From: Halobacteriales archaeon QH_10_67_13 | GTDB lineage: Archaea; Halobacteriota; Halobacteria; Halobacteriales; Haloarculaceae | DNA: 12,650 nt | Direction of reading: 5' to 3' | Assembly: GCA_003021335.1 (NCBI GenBank) | Contig: PXQL01000052.1 | Coordinates: 1 to 12,650, forward strand | Position numbers and translations under genes: made by a program | Shown here: piece by piece, positions 5,549-12,646 of the stretch | Position numbering within the stretch: position 1 is the first letter of the stretch | How the letters are laid out: each line of letters opens with the position of its first letter | The notes under the pieces: generated by a model | Database searches by the model: none | The model's input: only the letters and a program-made list of their open reading frames with translations | Told to the model about the DNA's origin: nothing

Positions 5549-7449
5549 CGACCCGACCGGCGGCGGGCGAGCACGAGGAGTGCGGCGACGGCGGCTAACA
5601 CCCCGAATCCCGGTCCCGAATCGCTCGCGCTCTCCCGCGGGCCGAGCTGTGCCTGCAGCTCTTCGAGCCGATCGGTTAGCTTCCCGGCCCGGCCTTCGAG
5701 CGACGTGCGTCGCCCCTCGGCGTCCTCGAGACGCTTCTCGAGTGACTCGTTTCCGAGGTCGGCTCCGATCGCCCCCGTCCGGTTCTCGACGGCCGCGAGC
5801 TGTGCCTCTACTCCCGTCAGTTCCTCTCCGAGAGTGGACAGCTCAGCCCGCAGGGACGCCGATTCGTTGCCGCGCTCGACCGCGGCCTCAAGCTCCCCGA
5901 GCCGCCCGTCTGCGTCCGCCAGCGCGGCCGCGATCGCTTCGAGGTCGGTCTCGACGGTTTCGACCGCCGCTGTGGGGTCGGCCGCCGGCTCGGACGGGTC
6001 GAGCGACGGGCGCAGCTCGGAGACGCCCGCGGCCGTATCCGCGTGGACGATCTCGACGGTCGTGCCCTCCCGCTCGACCCCGTAGCTGCCCCGGAACGGG
6101 CCCGACCCGATCTCGACGATCCCCTCCTCGGTCGTGACGCCATCGTGGGCCGCGAGTAGTCGTTCGTAGGTCTCCCGGAACTGTGCCGCGTCGCGTTCGG
6201 TTTGCCACTCGGTGACCCAGACGTACCCGTCGCGGTCGCCATTGCGGTACGGGTACAGCTCGTCGCCGGCCCAGCCGTCGGTCGCCGGGGCGCGGTAGTT
6301 GTACGCGAACTCGTACCCGTACTCCTCGTAGTACGGCTCGTTGAACGAGCCCGGCTCCATTGTATGCCCGTCGGGATCGACCGTGTCGGCACCGAACTCG
6401 AAGGCTTGGTACCAGAACATCACGTACATCGAGGCCTCCCCGACGGTCTCGGCGCCGTCAACGCCCTGCTCGTTGAACAGCTCCCAGCCGCCGGTCGCGG
6501 CGTCCTCGAAGGACACCTCTCGGGACTCGCGGTCGAGGTCGGCGTGGATCACCTGAGCGGCCGTCTCCGGCGGGGCTTCGTAGAGCTCGTCGACGGCCGC
6601 CCAGCCGCCCCGATCGAGCAGCGAGTCGATCAGGACGGGCCCGTCTTGGTACGGCTGGAGAATCGTCTGGAGGATTCCGACGTTGCCGTCGAACTCGCCA
6701 CCGCCGCTCGGTTCGGCGAGACACGCCCAGGCCTCCCCACAGCGGCGCTCGTACTCGTTTTCGATGTGGTTTGCCTCCCCCTCGACGAGCCCGTCGATCG
6801 CGAGGTCGGCGTCCTGGGTGGCCCCGGCGTACCGCTCCGCCGAGAGGTCCTCGTACTGATCTTGCATCGCGTGGACGAACTCGTGGTGAAGCGTCCCCGC
6901 GCTGATCTGTAGATCCGTTCCCGAGTCGACAACGATCGTGATTCGGTCGTTGCTCGAAGAGTAAAAGCCGGCGACGGCGCCGCCGAAGGTCGCGTCGATC
7001 GCCGCGGCGCTCGAGGTGTCCTCGCCGATGATAAACAGCGCCTTCCAGACCTGGTCGTTCCACCGGTCGTAAGCCCGGTCCTGGCCGTCGTTGCCCCGGT
7101 CCCGGTACTGCTCGCGGCTCATCGTCACGACGGGAACGTCTTCGCGGAACGGTCGCTCGCGGATCTGCTCGACCCGGGCCATCGCCCGGTCTGCGACCGC
7201 ACGCAGTTCAGACTCCGTCAGTCCGTCCGACTGGTCGATCCCGAGTTCGGCGTCGTGCTCGATCCCGTTCCAACAGCCGACCACCTCGGTGCTCGGCCCG
7301 GCCGCACACTCCCCGACGGTCCGGTCGGTCGCCGCGTCGGCACCCAGGGACCCGAGCCCGCCGCCGACCGGGCCGACGCCGGCCGCGAGCCCGACGGCGA
7401 CCACGACGACGAGAAGCGCTCCCAGCCGGATCGCGGCCGAGCGGTCCAT
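5545..7449 (-). CDS. Hvo_1808-type secreted surface protein with HExxH motif and PGF-CTERM tail
   Basis: This 634-residue exported protein begins with a hydrophobic signal segment (about 8-28) and has no lipobox. An extracellular domain follows (about 60-470) with Cys48, Cys59, Cys237 and Cys243 as possible disulfides. At 189-193 is HEFVH within GTLHHEFVHAMQDQYEDLS, and at 220-228 GLVEGEANH, a pattern like the helix and downstream Glu of zinc metallopeptidases. Residues about 495-603 form a Leu/Glu-rich coiled coil with sequons at Asn528, Asn556 and Asn567. The end is a PGF-CTERM signal: PGF at 613-615, a hydrophobic segment, then RRRSGR. In haloarchaea this signal is cut and lipid-attached by archaeosortase A. 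I expect a cell-surface or S-layer-associated protein; protease activity is inference. It is convergent with the HAH_0734-type gene and divergent from dph5. Confidence 0.87.
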   Translation of the reverse strand: MDRSAAIRLGALLVVVVAVGLAAGVGPVGGGLGSLGADAATDRTVGECAAGPSTEVVGCWNGIEHDAELGIDQSDGLTESELRAVADRAMARVEQIRERPFREDVPVVTMSREQYRDRGNDGQDRAYDRWNDQVWKALFIIGEDTSSAAAIDATFGGAVAGFYSSSNDRITIVVDSGTDLQISAGTLHHEFVHAMQDQYEDLSAERYAGATQDADLAIDGLVEGEANHIENEYERRCGEAWACLAEPSGGGEFDGNVGILQTILQPYQDGPVLIDSLLDRGGWAAVDELYEAPPETAAQVIHADLDRESREVSFEDAATGGWELFNEQGVDGAETVGEASMYVMFWYQAFEFGADTVDPDGHTMEPGSFNEPYYEEYGYEFAYNYRAPATDGWAGDELYPYRNGDRDGYVWVTEWQTERDAAQFRETYERLLAAHDGVTTEEGIVEIGSGPFRGSYGVEREGTTVEIVHADTAAGVSELRPSLDPSEPAADPTAAVETVETDLEAIAAALADADGRLGELEAAVERGNESASLRAELSTLGEELTGVEAQLAAVENRTGAIGADLGNESLEKRLEDAEGRRTSLEGRAGKLTDRLEELQAQLGPRESASDSGPGFGVLAAVAALLVLARRRSGR

Positions 7450-7567
7450 ATGATCGGCTGGGCCTGCGGGCGTTTCAACTCACGGGTCCGTCTCTCCGAC
7501 GGTGCCGGCCGCGCGGTCTCGGCCCCTGTGAGAAGAGCCAAGTGCGTGCCCGGGGTGTGTTGAAACG
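7450..7567. promoter_or_regulatory. Divergent promoter region with 9-bp inverted repeat
   Basis: This 118-bp gap separates the surface-protein gene (-) and dph5 (+). CGTTTCAAC at 7471-7479 has its exact inverse GTTGAAACG at 7559-7567, the latter touching the dph5 ATG. Neither side has a strong TATA box: on the minus strand GTTGAAACG is itself 22-30 nt before the start codon and could serve as the weak TATA/BRE element. No Shine-Dalgarno sequence is visible for either gene. Confidence 0.35.
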
Positions 7568-8248
7568 ATGCTTTCGTTTGTCGGGCTCGGGTTGTACGAC
7601 GAGCGCTCGATCACTGTTCGGGGCCGCGAGCGGATCGACGCCGCCGACCGAGCCTTCCTCGAGCTGTACACGAGCCGCCTCGCCGGCGTCTCCGTCGCGG
7701 AACTCCGGAGCGTATACGACACGCCGATCGAGCTCCGGGATCGGGAAGGCGTCGAGCGCGACCCCGAGCCGATCCTCTCGGCGGCCGCCGCCGACCACGT
7801 CGCCTTCCTGACTGCTGGGGACACGATGACCTCGACGACACACGCCGACCTTCGCCTGCGGGCCGCTGACCGCGGGATCGACACCGAGGTGATCCTCGGG
7901 ACGACCGCACAGACCGCGGCCAGCGCGCTGACGGGGCTGCAAAACTACCGCTTCGGGAAAGCGACCACGCTCCCATTCCCGACGATCGTCTACCTCGACA
8001 TCGACGCGAGCCGGGACCGACTGCTCGCCGCCGATCGGGCGGCGGAACTGCTGACCGACCAGGTGACAGGTCCGGCGGTGGTCGTCGCCCGGGCCGGCGG
8101 CGACGATCCGGTCGTTCGGGCCGGCTCGCTGTCCGAGCTGGCGGCCGCGTCGTTCGGGCCGCCGCCACACCTGCTGGTCGTCCCCGGCGAGCTCCACCAG
8201 ATGGAGCGTGAGGCGCTGGCCGAACTCGCCGGCCTCTCAGAGGCGTGA
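7568..8248 (+). CDS. dph5: Diphthine synthase Dph5, with an internal segment missing
   Basis: This S-adenosylmethionine-dependent methyltransferase builds diphthamide on a histidine of elongation factor 2. The tetrapyrrole-methylase fold is clear: MLSFVGLGLYDERS at 1-14, EPILSAAAADHVAFLTAGDTMTSTTH at about 67-92, GLQNYRFGKATTLPFP at 123-138, VVVARAG at 171-177 and HLLVVPGELHQMEREAL at 201-217. The protein has 226 residues, while relatives usually have 250-265. After PFP at 136-138 the sequence jumps to TIVYLDI. Relatives have 21-25 residues here, including an ENxERGLH-type helix end just before the T(L/V)xxLDI strand. The loss keeps the frame (junction at 7981/7982). The ATG start is standard. 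An RNA methyltransferase gene follows 57 nt downstream. The family is certain, but activity as written is doubtful. Confidence 0.88.
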   Translation: MLSFVGLGLYDERSITVRGRERIDAADRAFLELYTSRLAGVSVAELRSVYDTPIELRDREGVERDPEPILSAAAADHVAFLTAGDTMTSTTHADLRLRAADRGIDTEVILGTTAQTAASALTGLQNYRFGKATTLPFPTIVYLDIDASRDRLLAADRAAELLTDQVTGPAVVVARAGGDDPVVRAGSLSELAAASFGPPPHLLVVPGELHQMEREALAELAGLSEA

Positions 8249-8270
8249 GCCGACTCCGGACCCCGCAGTC

Positions 8271-8284
8271 GAAACCCACAAACT
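8271..8284 (+). promoter_or_regulatory. Weak promoter candidate of the RNA methyltransferase gene
   Basis: GAAACCCACAAACT is the only A-rich stretch in the 57-nt gap. Its 3' part is about 25 nt before the ATG at 8306, which would suit a leaderless transcript, but it is a poor TATA match. Read-through from dph5 is an alternative. Confidence 0.3.
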
Positions 8285-8305
8285 GCGGTCCGACGAATCA
8301 TCGGT

Positions 8306-9214
8306 ATGGAGGTACTGGAGCGCTACGAGCCGCTCCTCGCCGATTCCGCGGCCTTTTACGCGGCCTGTCGCCGGCCGCTGCCGGCCATCGTTCGGGTCAA
8401 CACGATCAAAGCGGACCGCGACCGCGCCCGAGCGGCCCTCGAGGCCGAGGACATCGTCCACGAGCGCGTCGACTGGCACCCCGGCCTGTTCCGGCTCCCA
8501 GAGACCCAACCCGGCGCCAACTGGCCGTACGTTCACGGGTGGCTCCACGGGCAAGAGGAGGTGTCAGCCCTGCCGGCTCGCGTTCTCGATCCCCAGCCCG
8601 GTGAGCGGATCTGGGACGCCGCCGCCGCGCCGGGGAGCAAGACGACCCAGCTCGCAGCCCTGACCGAGGACACCGGACTCGTGGTCGCGACCGACAAGAA
8701 CCTCGGGCGGCTCGCCTCCCTACGCTCGAACGCCGAACGGCTCGGCGTGACGAACCTCGCGATCACTCACGAGGACGCCCGCAACCACTCGCTGAAGCCG
8801 TTCGAGAGCGAGCCCTACGACCGGGCGCTCGTGGACGCCCCCTGCTCCTGTGAGGGGACGGTCCGGAAGAACCCGGACGTCCTCGAGGAGTGGTCGATCG
8901 ACCACGTCGAGGGCATCGCCCAGGTGCAGGCTGGGCTGCTCCGCCGGGCAGTCCAGGCGACGCGGGATGGCGGGACGGTGGTGTACTCGACGTGTACGTT
9001 CGCCCCCGAGGAAAACGAGGCCGTGCTGGACCGGGTCCTCGGGCGCGAGTCCTGTCAGCTCGTGCCCTTCGACTCGCCGCTCGAAGCCGCCCCCGGCGTG
9101 ACCGAGTGGCAGGGCCGGGAGTACGACCCCTCGGTCCGGCACGCCCGGCGGATCTACCCCCATTACAACGACACCGGCGGGTTCTTCTGTGCCAAGCTGG
9201 CGGTGGGAGCGTGA
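8306..9214 (+). CDS. RsmB/NOP-family RNA (cytosine-5) methyltransferase
   Basis: This 302-residue SAM-dependent methyltransferase forms 5-methylcytosine in tRNA or rRNA. Visible motifs are: substrate-side PAIVRVNTIK at 26-35; WPYVHGWLHGQEEVSALP at 73-90; SAM motif I DAAAAPGSKTTQ at 104-115; acidic ATDKN at 128-132; motif IV DAPCSCEGT at 177-185 with Cys180; and motif VI YSTCTFAPEENE at 227-238 with the catalytic Cys230. The two cysteines in PC and TC are the standard pair of this family. No RNA-binding PUA domain is present on either side of the core. Its stop overlaps the start of the DUF7122 gene (GTGA), which looks like the missing C-terminal domain. The ATG at 8306 gives a normal N-terminus. 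Whether the target is tRNA or rRNA cannot be told from sequence alone. Confidence 0.92.
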   Translation: MEVLERYEPLLADSAAFYAACRRPLPAIVRVNTIKADRDRARAALEAEDIVHERVDWHPGLFRLPETQPGANWPYVHGWLHGQEEVSALPARVLDPQPGERIWDAAAAPGSKTTQLAALTEDTGLVVATDKNLGRLASLRSNAERLGVTNLAITHEDARNHSLKPFESEPYDRALVDAPCSCEGTVRKNPDVLEEWSIDHVEGIAQVQAGLLRRAVQATRDGGTVVYSTCTFAPEENEAVLDRVLGRESCQLVPFDSPLEAAPGVTEWQGREYDPSVRHARRIYPHYNDTGGFFCAKLAVGA

Positions 9215-9723
9215 GCGCGGAGAACGTCGGCGACCGGTTCGACCGGCTCCCGGCGACCGACGAGGACCGCGCCGTCCCCGGACGGCCGACCCGGGCGGCG
9301 GTGCTCGAGTGGTGGGACGAGCGGTACGGGATCGAGCCGGCGACGTTCGCGGAGTACTCCTTCTGGGAGCGCGGCGCCGGCAAGATCTGGGCGTTTCGCG
9401 ACGCCGGCACGGTCGCGTCGCCGGTCGAGATACAGGGCCTCGGCATGACCGCCCTCCGGGCCCGCCAGGAGCACTGGAAGCCGACCCTCGAGGCGGCCCA
9501 GCGGTTCGGCGATCGGGCCTCGAAGAATCGGATCGCCCTGCCCGACGCCCAAGCCCGGCGGTTCCTGGCCGGCAAGGACCAGGCCGTCTCTTGGGACGGC
9601 GACTGGGGGTACCTGATCGTGACTCACGAACTGGCCGGCGACCAGGTGCCGCTGGGGGTCGGACTGTACACCTACGGCGAGCTCGCCTCGATGGTTCCGA
9701 AGGGCCGCCGGCGCGAGCTATGA
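9211..9723 (+). CDS. DUF7122-family protein, probably the detached RNA-binding domain of an RsmF-type methyltransferase
   Basis: This 170-residue protein is translated from a GTG that overlaps the methyltransferase stop as GTGA, so the two are probably made together. The sequence resembles the C-terminal part of bacterial RsmF, as I remember it, block by block: FAEYSFWERGAGKIWAF (46-62) for the FW...G.lyll segment; EIQGLGMTALRARQEHWKP (73-91) for the GlkvlRpGl.lGe...f.Ps segment; ARRFLAGKD (115-123) for a.ryLrGe; and GYLIVTHELAGDQVPLGVGL...MVPKGRRREL (133-170) for GW.lv...g.PLGwgk...l.n.yPKGlRw. That domain helps RsmF bind rRNA. Inference: it acts as the separate RNA-binding subunit of the preceding enzyme. 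It has no catalytic motif of its own. Overlapping starts in other frames are not supported. Confidence 0.85.
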   Translation: MSAENVGDRFDRLPATDEDRAVPGRPTRAAVLEWWDERYGIEPATFAEYSFWERGAGKIWAFRDAGTVASPVEIQGLGMTALRARQEHWKPTLEAAQRFGDRASKNRIALPDAQARRFLAGKDQAVSWDGDWGYLIVTHELAGDQVPLGVGLYTYGELASMVPKGRRREL

Positions 9724-9771
9724 CCGTCCGCGCTCGGTCCAGGGTGGCGCTCGACGCGAAACTCGACCGGG

Positions 9772-9781
9772 GGCTCATACC
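9772..9781 (+). promoter_or_regulatory. Possible promoter of the M48 protease gene
   Basis: GGCTCATACC contains TCATAC, centred about 28 nt before the ATG at 9806, the best TATA-like match in the 82-nt gap after the DUF7122 gene. It is consistent with a leaderless mRNA, but the match is weak. Confidence 0.35.
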
Positions 9782-9805
9782 GAGGGCAGACGTTAGGCGA
9801 CCGCG

Positions 9806-10822
9806 ATGAACTGGGAGACCGACCGTTCGCTGCAGCTCCGGATGCTCGTCACGCTCGGCCTGATCGCGGCGTTGCCGCTCGCCTTTACGACGACACTCGC
9901 GGCCGCGCTCAACCGGCTCGTTTTTCAGATGCTTGCCGAGGGCGGGGAGCCGGCGCCGCGAATCTCATTCGACCCGGTCGTCGTTGTCGGACTCACGGTC
10001 CTGGGGGTGGGACTCGCGGCAGTCGCGGGCGGCCGGGCGGCGCTGTCCTCGACGAACGCCCGTCCGGTCTCGGCCGACGAGCGCCCGGAGTTGCACGCGC
10101 GAGTCGATCGGCTGGCCGCGACCGTTGGGATGGAACCGCCCGAGATCGCGGTGATTCGCTCGGAGACGCCAAACGCCCTCGCGACCGGCGGGATCGGGAC
10201 GGACCCGACCGTGGCTGTCACGACCGGACTGCTCGACGCGCTCGAGGACGACCAGCTCGACGCGGTGCTGGCCCACGAACTCGCGCACCTCCGAAACAGG
10301 GACGCGACGGTCATGTCGATCGCGTACCTGCTGCCGACGCTGACCTACCTCGTCTCGAAAGTCACGTTCGCGATTCTCCGGGTGATCGGTCGCGTGACCG
10401 GGTCGAGCTCCTCGCGGCGGAACGGAAAGGCGCTTCTGGTCGTGCTCGCGACCGCGGTGGTCACGCTGACGGTCTCGGCGGTCTTCTGGCTCGCGAGCAA
10501 CCTGCTGTTCCGGCTGCTCTCGCAGTACCGCGAGCACGCCGCCGATCGCGGGGCGGCCGCGATCACCGGCCAACCGCTCGCGCTCGCGGACGCGCTGGCG
10601 ACCATCGACGAGGAGATGCAGGCGTTGCCCGACCGGGACCTACGCGAGCTCGACGGCGGCGCGGAGGCGCTGTACATCTCCTCGATCGACGCTCCGATGT
10701 TCACCGGCGAGGACGGCTTCATCGGTACACTCGCGAGCCAGGAGCTGTTCCCGGCGTCGCATCCGCCGACGACAGAGCGGATCGATCGGCTACAGGAACT
10801 TGCCGGCGAGCTCGAACGGTGA
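9806..10822 (+). CDS. htpX: M48-family membrane zinc metalloprotease (HtpX-like)
   Basis: This 338-residue integral membrane protease degrades damaged membrane proteins. Two N-terminal membrane segments lie at about 12-38 and 57-77, and hydrophobic stretches follow the active site at about 170-195 and 208-236. The cytoplasmic zinc site is HELAHLRNRD with His157, Glu158 and His161; the third ligand is Glu243 in YREHAADRGAA. RPELHARVDRLAATVGMEPPEIAVI and PNALATGG (122-129) are typical of the family. The loop between active site and Glu243 (about 196-208) is Ser/Arg-rich. The C-terminal part ends with FPASHPPTTERIDRLQEL, another family landmark. It is convergent with the DUF790 gene with only 14 nt between stops, and the intergenic space holds no clear terminator. 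Confidence 0.92.
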   Translation: MNWETDRSLQLRMLVTLGLIAALPLAFTTTLAAALNRLVFQMLAEGGEPAPRISFDPVVVVGLTVLGVGLAAVAGGRAALSSTNARPVSADERPELHARVDRLAATVGMEPPEIAVIRSETPNALATGGIGTDPTVAVTTGLLDALEDDQLDAVLAHELAHLRNRDATVMSIAYLLPTLTYLVSKVTFAILRVIGRVTGSSSSRRNGKALLVVLATAVVTLTVSAVFWLASNLLFRLLSQYREHAADRGAAAITGQPLALADALATIDEEMQALPDRDLRELDGGAEALYISSIDAPMFTGEDGFIGTLASQELFPASHPPTTERIDRLQELAGELER

Positions 10823-10836
10823 CCGGCGGCGCCAGG

Positions 10837-12381
10837 TCAGCCGTCCGACTCTCCGGGGCCGTCGCGTTCGCGGATCGTCCCGCCGGACAGGCCCTCCCAC
10901 TCGACGCGGTAGCCTAAGCGTGCCAGCACCGCGCTCGCGTCCTCGATCCCGGCGGCCTCGATCTGCTCGGCCGTTCGCTCGAAGGAGATGCCGGCGTCGA
11001 TCTCCGTCTCCAGGTCGGCGAGCACTTCGGGGCGAACGAGGGTGCGACCAACCAGCTCGTGGTCGGGATAGTCGACGGCTTCGATGGCGGCCTCGCTGAC
11101 GCCGTGACGATCCGCGAGTGCACCGAGCGCGACGACATCGTCCTCGGGGGCGAGTTCGGCCGGCAGGTCGGCGGCAGCCTCCTCGACGAGCCGACGTTCG
11201 TACCGCCGCAGGGCCTGGCGCACCGCCTTCACCGGAACCTGCCCGGCGTAGGGGATCGCCCGGTGATCGCGGGTCTCGATTTCCTCGCCGACGCCCAGGC
11301 TCTCGTCGACCGCCACGAGCAACTCGGCGTCGGTCGCCTCGAGCCAGTCGAGCTTCGTCGCGACGTACTCGGGGGTCCAAAAGCCCATGATCTCGAAGTA
11401 CACGCGAAAGTCGCCGTGTCGCCAGTCGAAGGCGAAGTCGGGCACGAGCACGTACTCGCCGGCCGCGATCGGATCCGGCTCGCGGACGAGCTCCCAGTCG
11501 AGATCTAACGCCGTAAACCGCCGCGCGAACGCTGCCTCGAGGTCGCTGTCGAACTGCACCTCCGCGATCGGCTCGACCCCCGGCACCGACAGGTCGGCGT
11601 CGGTCAGAACCAGCTCGCGCTCGGTCCCGCGGTCGTCGATCGTTGCCGAGAGTCGCCACTCGTCGGTCCCGGCGACGGTCCGGAGCAGCCGCGCGAACCG
11701 CGTCCCGTACCGCCGGGTCGAGCGAAAGAGCGCGTCCGGGCCGGTCACGACGATTTCCCGGTCGGTCGCGCCGACTGTCCGGCGCTCCTCCGCCGGGAGC
11801 TGGCGGATCTCGGAGAGCAGCCTGAGCCGGCCGATCGCGGAGATCACCCGCTTGGGATCGCTCGAGCGGATTCGGACCTCGGTGGCGTCGAACAGGGCCG
11901 TCTGGGCCAGCGAGAGGTTGTACTGCTCGCACAGCTGGCTCGGTGTCCACCGCGGGTCGACGGCCGCGAGCACCTCCCGGGTCTCGCGGTCGGCGTACAG
12001 CGACGTTTCGACGGCCTCAGCGGCCGCGTCGAGCCGGTTGGCCGCGGCCGCGAGTGCGGTCTCGCGCTCGGTTTCGGTCACGACTCCGACCGCTGCGGCG
12101 GCGTCGAACGCTGCCCGCCTGGCACGTCGCGGCTCGATTGGAGCCCGCACCGTACACTCTGCGTCTCGCTCGACGAGCCTCGCGAACCCCCGGACGAGTT
12201 TGAAATCGTCGCTCTCGCCTTCGAGTTCTTCGAGCGCGTCTTCGAGGGTCGCCTGCTGCCGGCCGACGTGTCCCTGATACGTTCCGATCACCCGGGCCGC
12301 GAGCGCCTCGCGGTCCGCGTCGACAAACTCCGGCCGGTACTCGCCGCGGCGTGACACCCGGAGCAGGTCCTTTGTGAGCAC
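10837..12381 (-). CDS. Bax1-like nuclease, DUF790 family (XPB helicase partner)
   Basis: This 514-residue protein starts with the family N-terminus (V/M)LTKDLLRVSRRGEYRPEFV. In archaea Bax1 binds the XPB helicase and cuts DNA at unpaired junctions, presumably for nucleotide-excision-type repair. The nuclease core fits a PD-(D/E)xK pattern: DSDLEAAFARRF with Glu282, VLVPDFAFDW with Asp315, YFEIMGFWTPEYVATK with Glu330 and Lys343. The middle region has WTPSQLCEQYNLSLAQTALFDA (145-166), a stretch I recall as well conserved. A helical C-terminal part (about 415-495) may mediate contacts. The GTG at 12381 is chosen because it gives the standard start; reading further upstream yields low-complexity Arg/Gly sequence. 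The xpb/rad25 gene often lies next to it but is not in this window. No clear TATA box precedes the GTG. Confidence 0.9.
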   Translation of the reverse strand: MLTKDLLRVSRRGEYRPEFVDADREALAARVIGTYQGHVGRQQATLEDALEELEGESDDFKLVRGFARLVERDAECTVRAPIEPRRARRAAFDAAAAVGVVTETERETALAAAANRLDAAAEAVETSLYADRETREVLAAVDPRWTPSQLCEQYNLSLAQTALFDATEVRIRSSDPKRVISAIGRLRLLSEIRQLPAEERRTVGATDREIVVTGPDALFRSTRRYGTRFARLLRTVAGTDEWRLSATIDDRGTERELVLTDADLSVPGVEPIAEVQFDSDLEAAFARRFTALDLDWELVREPDPIAAGEYVLVPDFAFDWRHGDFRVYFEIMGFWTPEYVATKLDWLEATDAELLVAVDESLGVGEEIETRDHRAIPYAGQVPVKAVRQALRRYERRLVEEAAADLPAELAPEDDVVALGALADRHGVSEAAIEAVDYPDHELVGRTLVRPEVLADLETEIDAGISFERTAEQIEAAGIEDASAVLARLGYRVEWEGLSGGTIRERDGPGESDG

Positions 12382-12401
12382 GGTTACCGACCGACTCCGG
12401 C

Positions 12402-12476
12402 GCCGTCTCTGCGACCACCGGGCCCACTTGGTCCGCTCGACTCCGATCCTCGACCGCCCCCAGAGACGGCCGTCTC
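12402..12476. repeat. Palindrome cluster upstream of the DUF790 gene
   Basis: GCCGTCTCTG at 12402-12411 pairs perfectly with CAGAGACGGC at 12461-12470 (10-bp stem, 49-nt loop). The right arm also belongs to a 14-bp perfect palindrome, GAGACGGCCGTCTC at 12463-12476. The same 7-mer CCGTCTC/GAGACGG is therefore present three times, so alternative pairings are possible. It could be a binding site for a dimeric regulator or an RNA structure in the DUF790 leader. Confidence 0.5.
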
Positions 12477-12633
12477 GACCGGCGCCTGCTTCGGCCCCGA
12501 ACAGACGCCGGACCCGTCGATCTGGACGCCCGTTCGCTTTACCGCGTGCATACACGATTCGAGACCGGCGCGGATTTGTATCTGATCCCCGACAGCCGTG
12601 GAATCCCCCCGCGTGTCCGGCGAGTACATTACC

Positions 12634-12646
12634 CCGAAACATATAA
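12634..12646 (+). promoter_or_regulatory. Probable BRE/TATA promoter pointing right, out of the window
   Basis: CCGAAACATATAA has a purine-rich BRE (CGAAA) directly before a good TATA box. A leaderless gene driven by it would start at roughly 12670, outside the window, on the plus strand. The opposite-strand reading, ATTATATG at 12640-12647, is also TATA-like but lacks a matching BRE. Confidence 0.45.

Noticed and set aside
6202..6912. 236-residue open frame antisense to the surface-protein gene
   Set aside because: The minus strand carries the signal peptide, HExxH and PGF-CTERM; the plus-strand product has no recognisable domain.
8720..9778. Long open frame antisense to the methyltransferase and DUF7122 genes
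   Set aside because: The plus strand carries full methyltransferase motifs; the antisense is Arg/Pro/Ser-rich noise.
10790..12277. Long open frames on both strands over the DUF790 gene
   Set aside because: They lack any family resemblance and have compositions typical of shifted-frame GC-rich DNA; only the 12381-10837 frame gives the LTKDLLRV start and the nuclease motifs.
12384..12629. 81-residue minus-strand open frame ending 2 nt before the DUF790 start
   Set aside because: The spacing is suggestive of coupling, but codon third positions are not GC-biased, the second half is Gly/Ser/Arg filler, and I recognise no family. Kept only as a note on the gene-free region.
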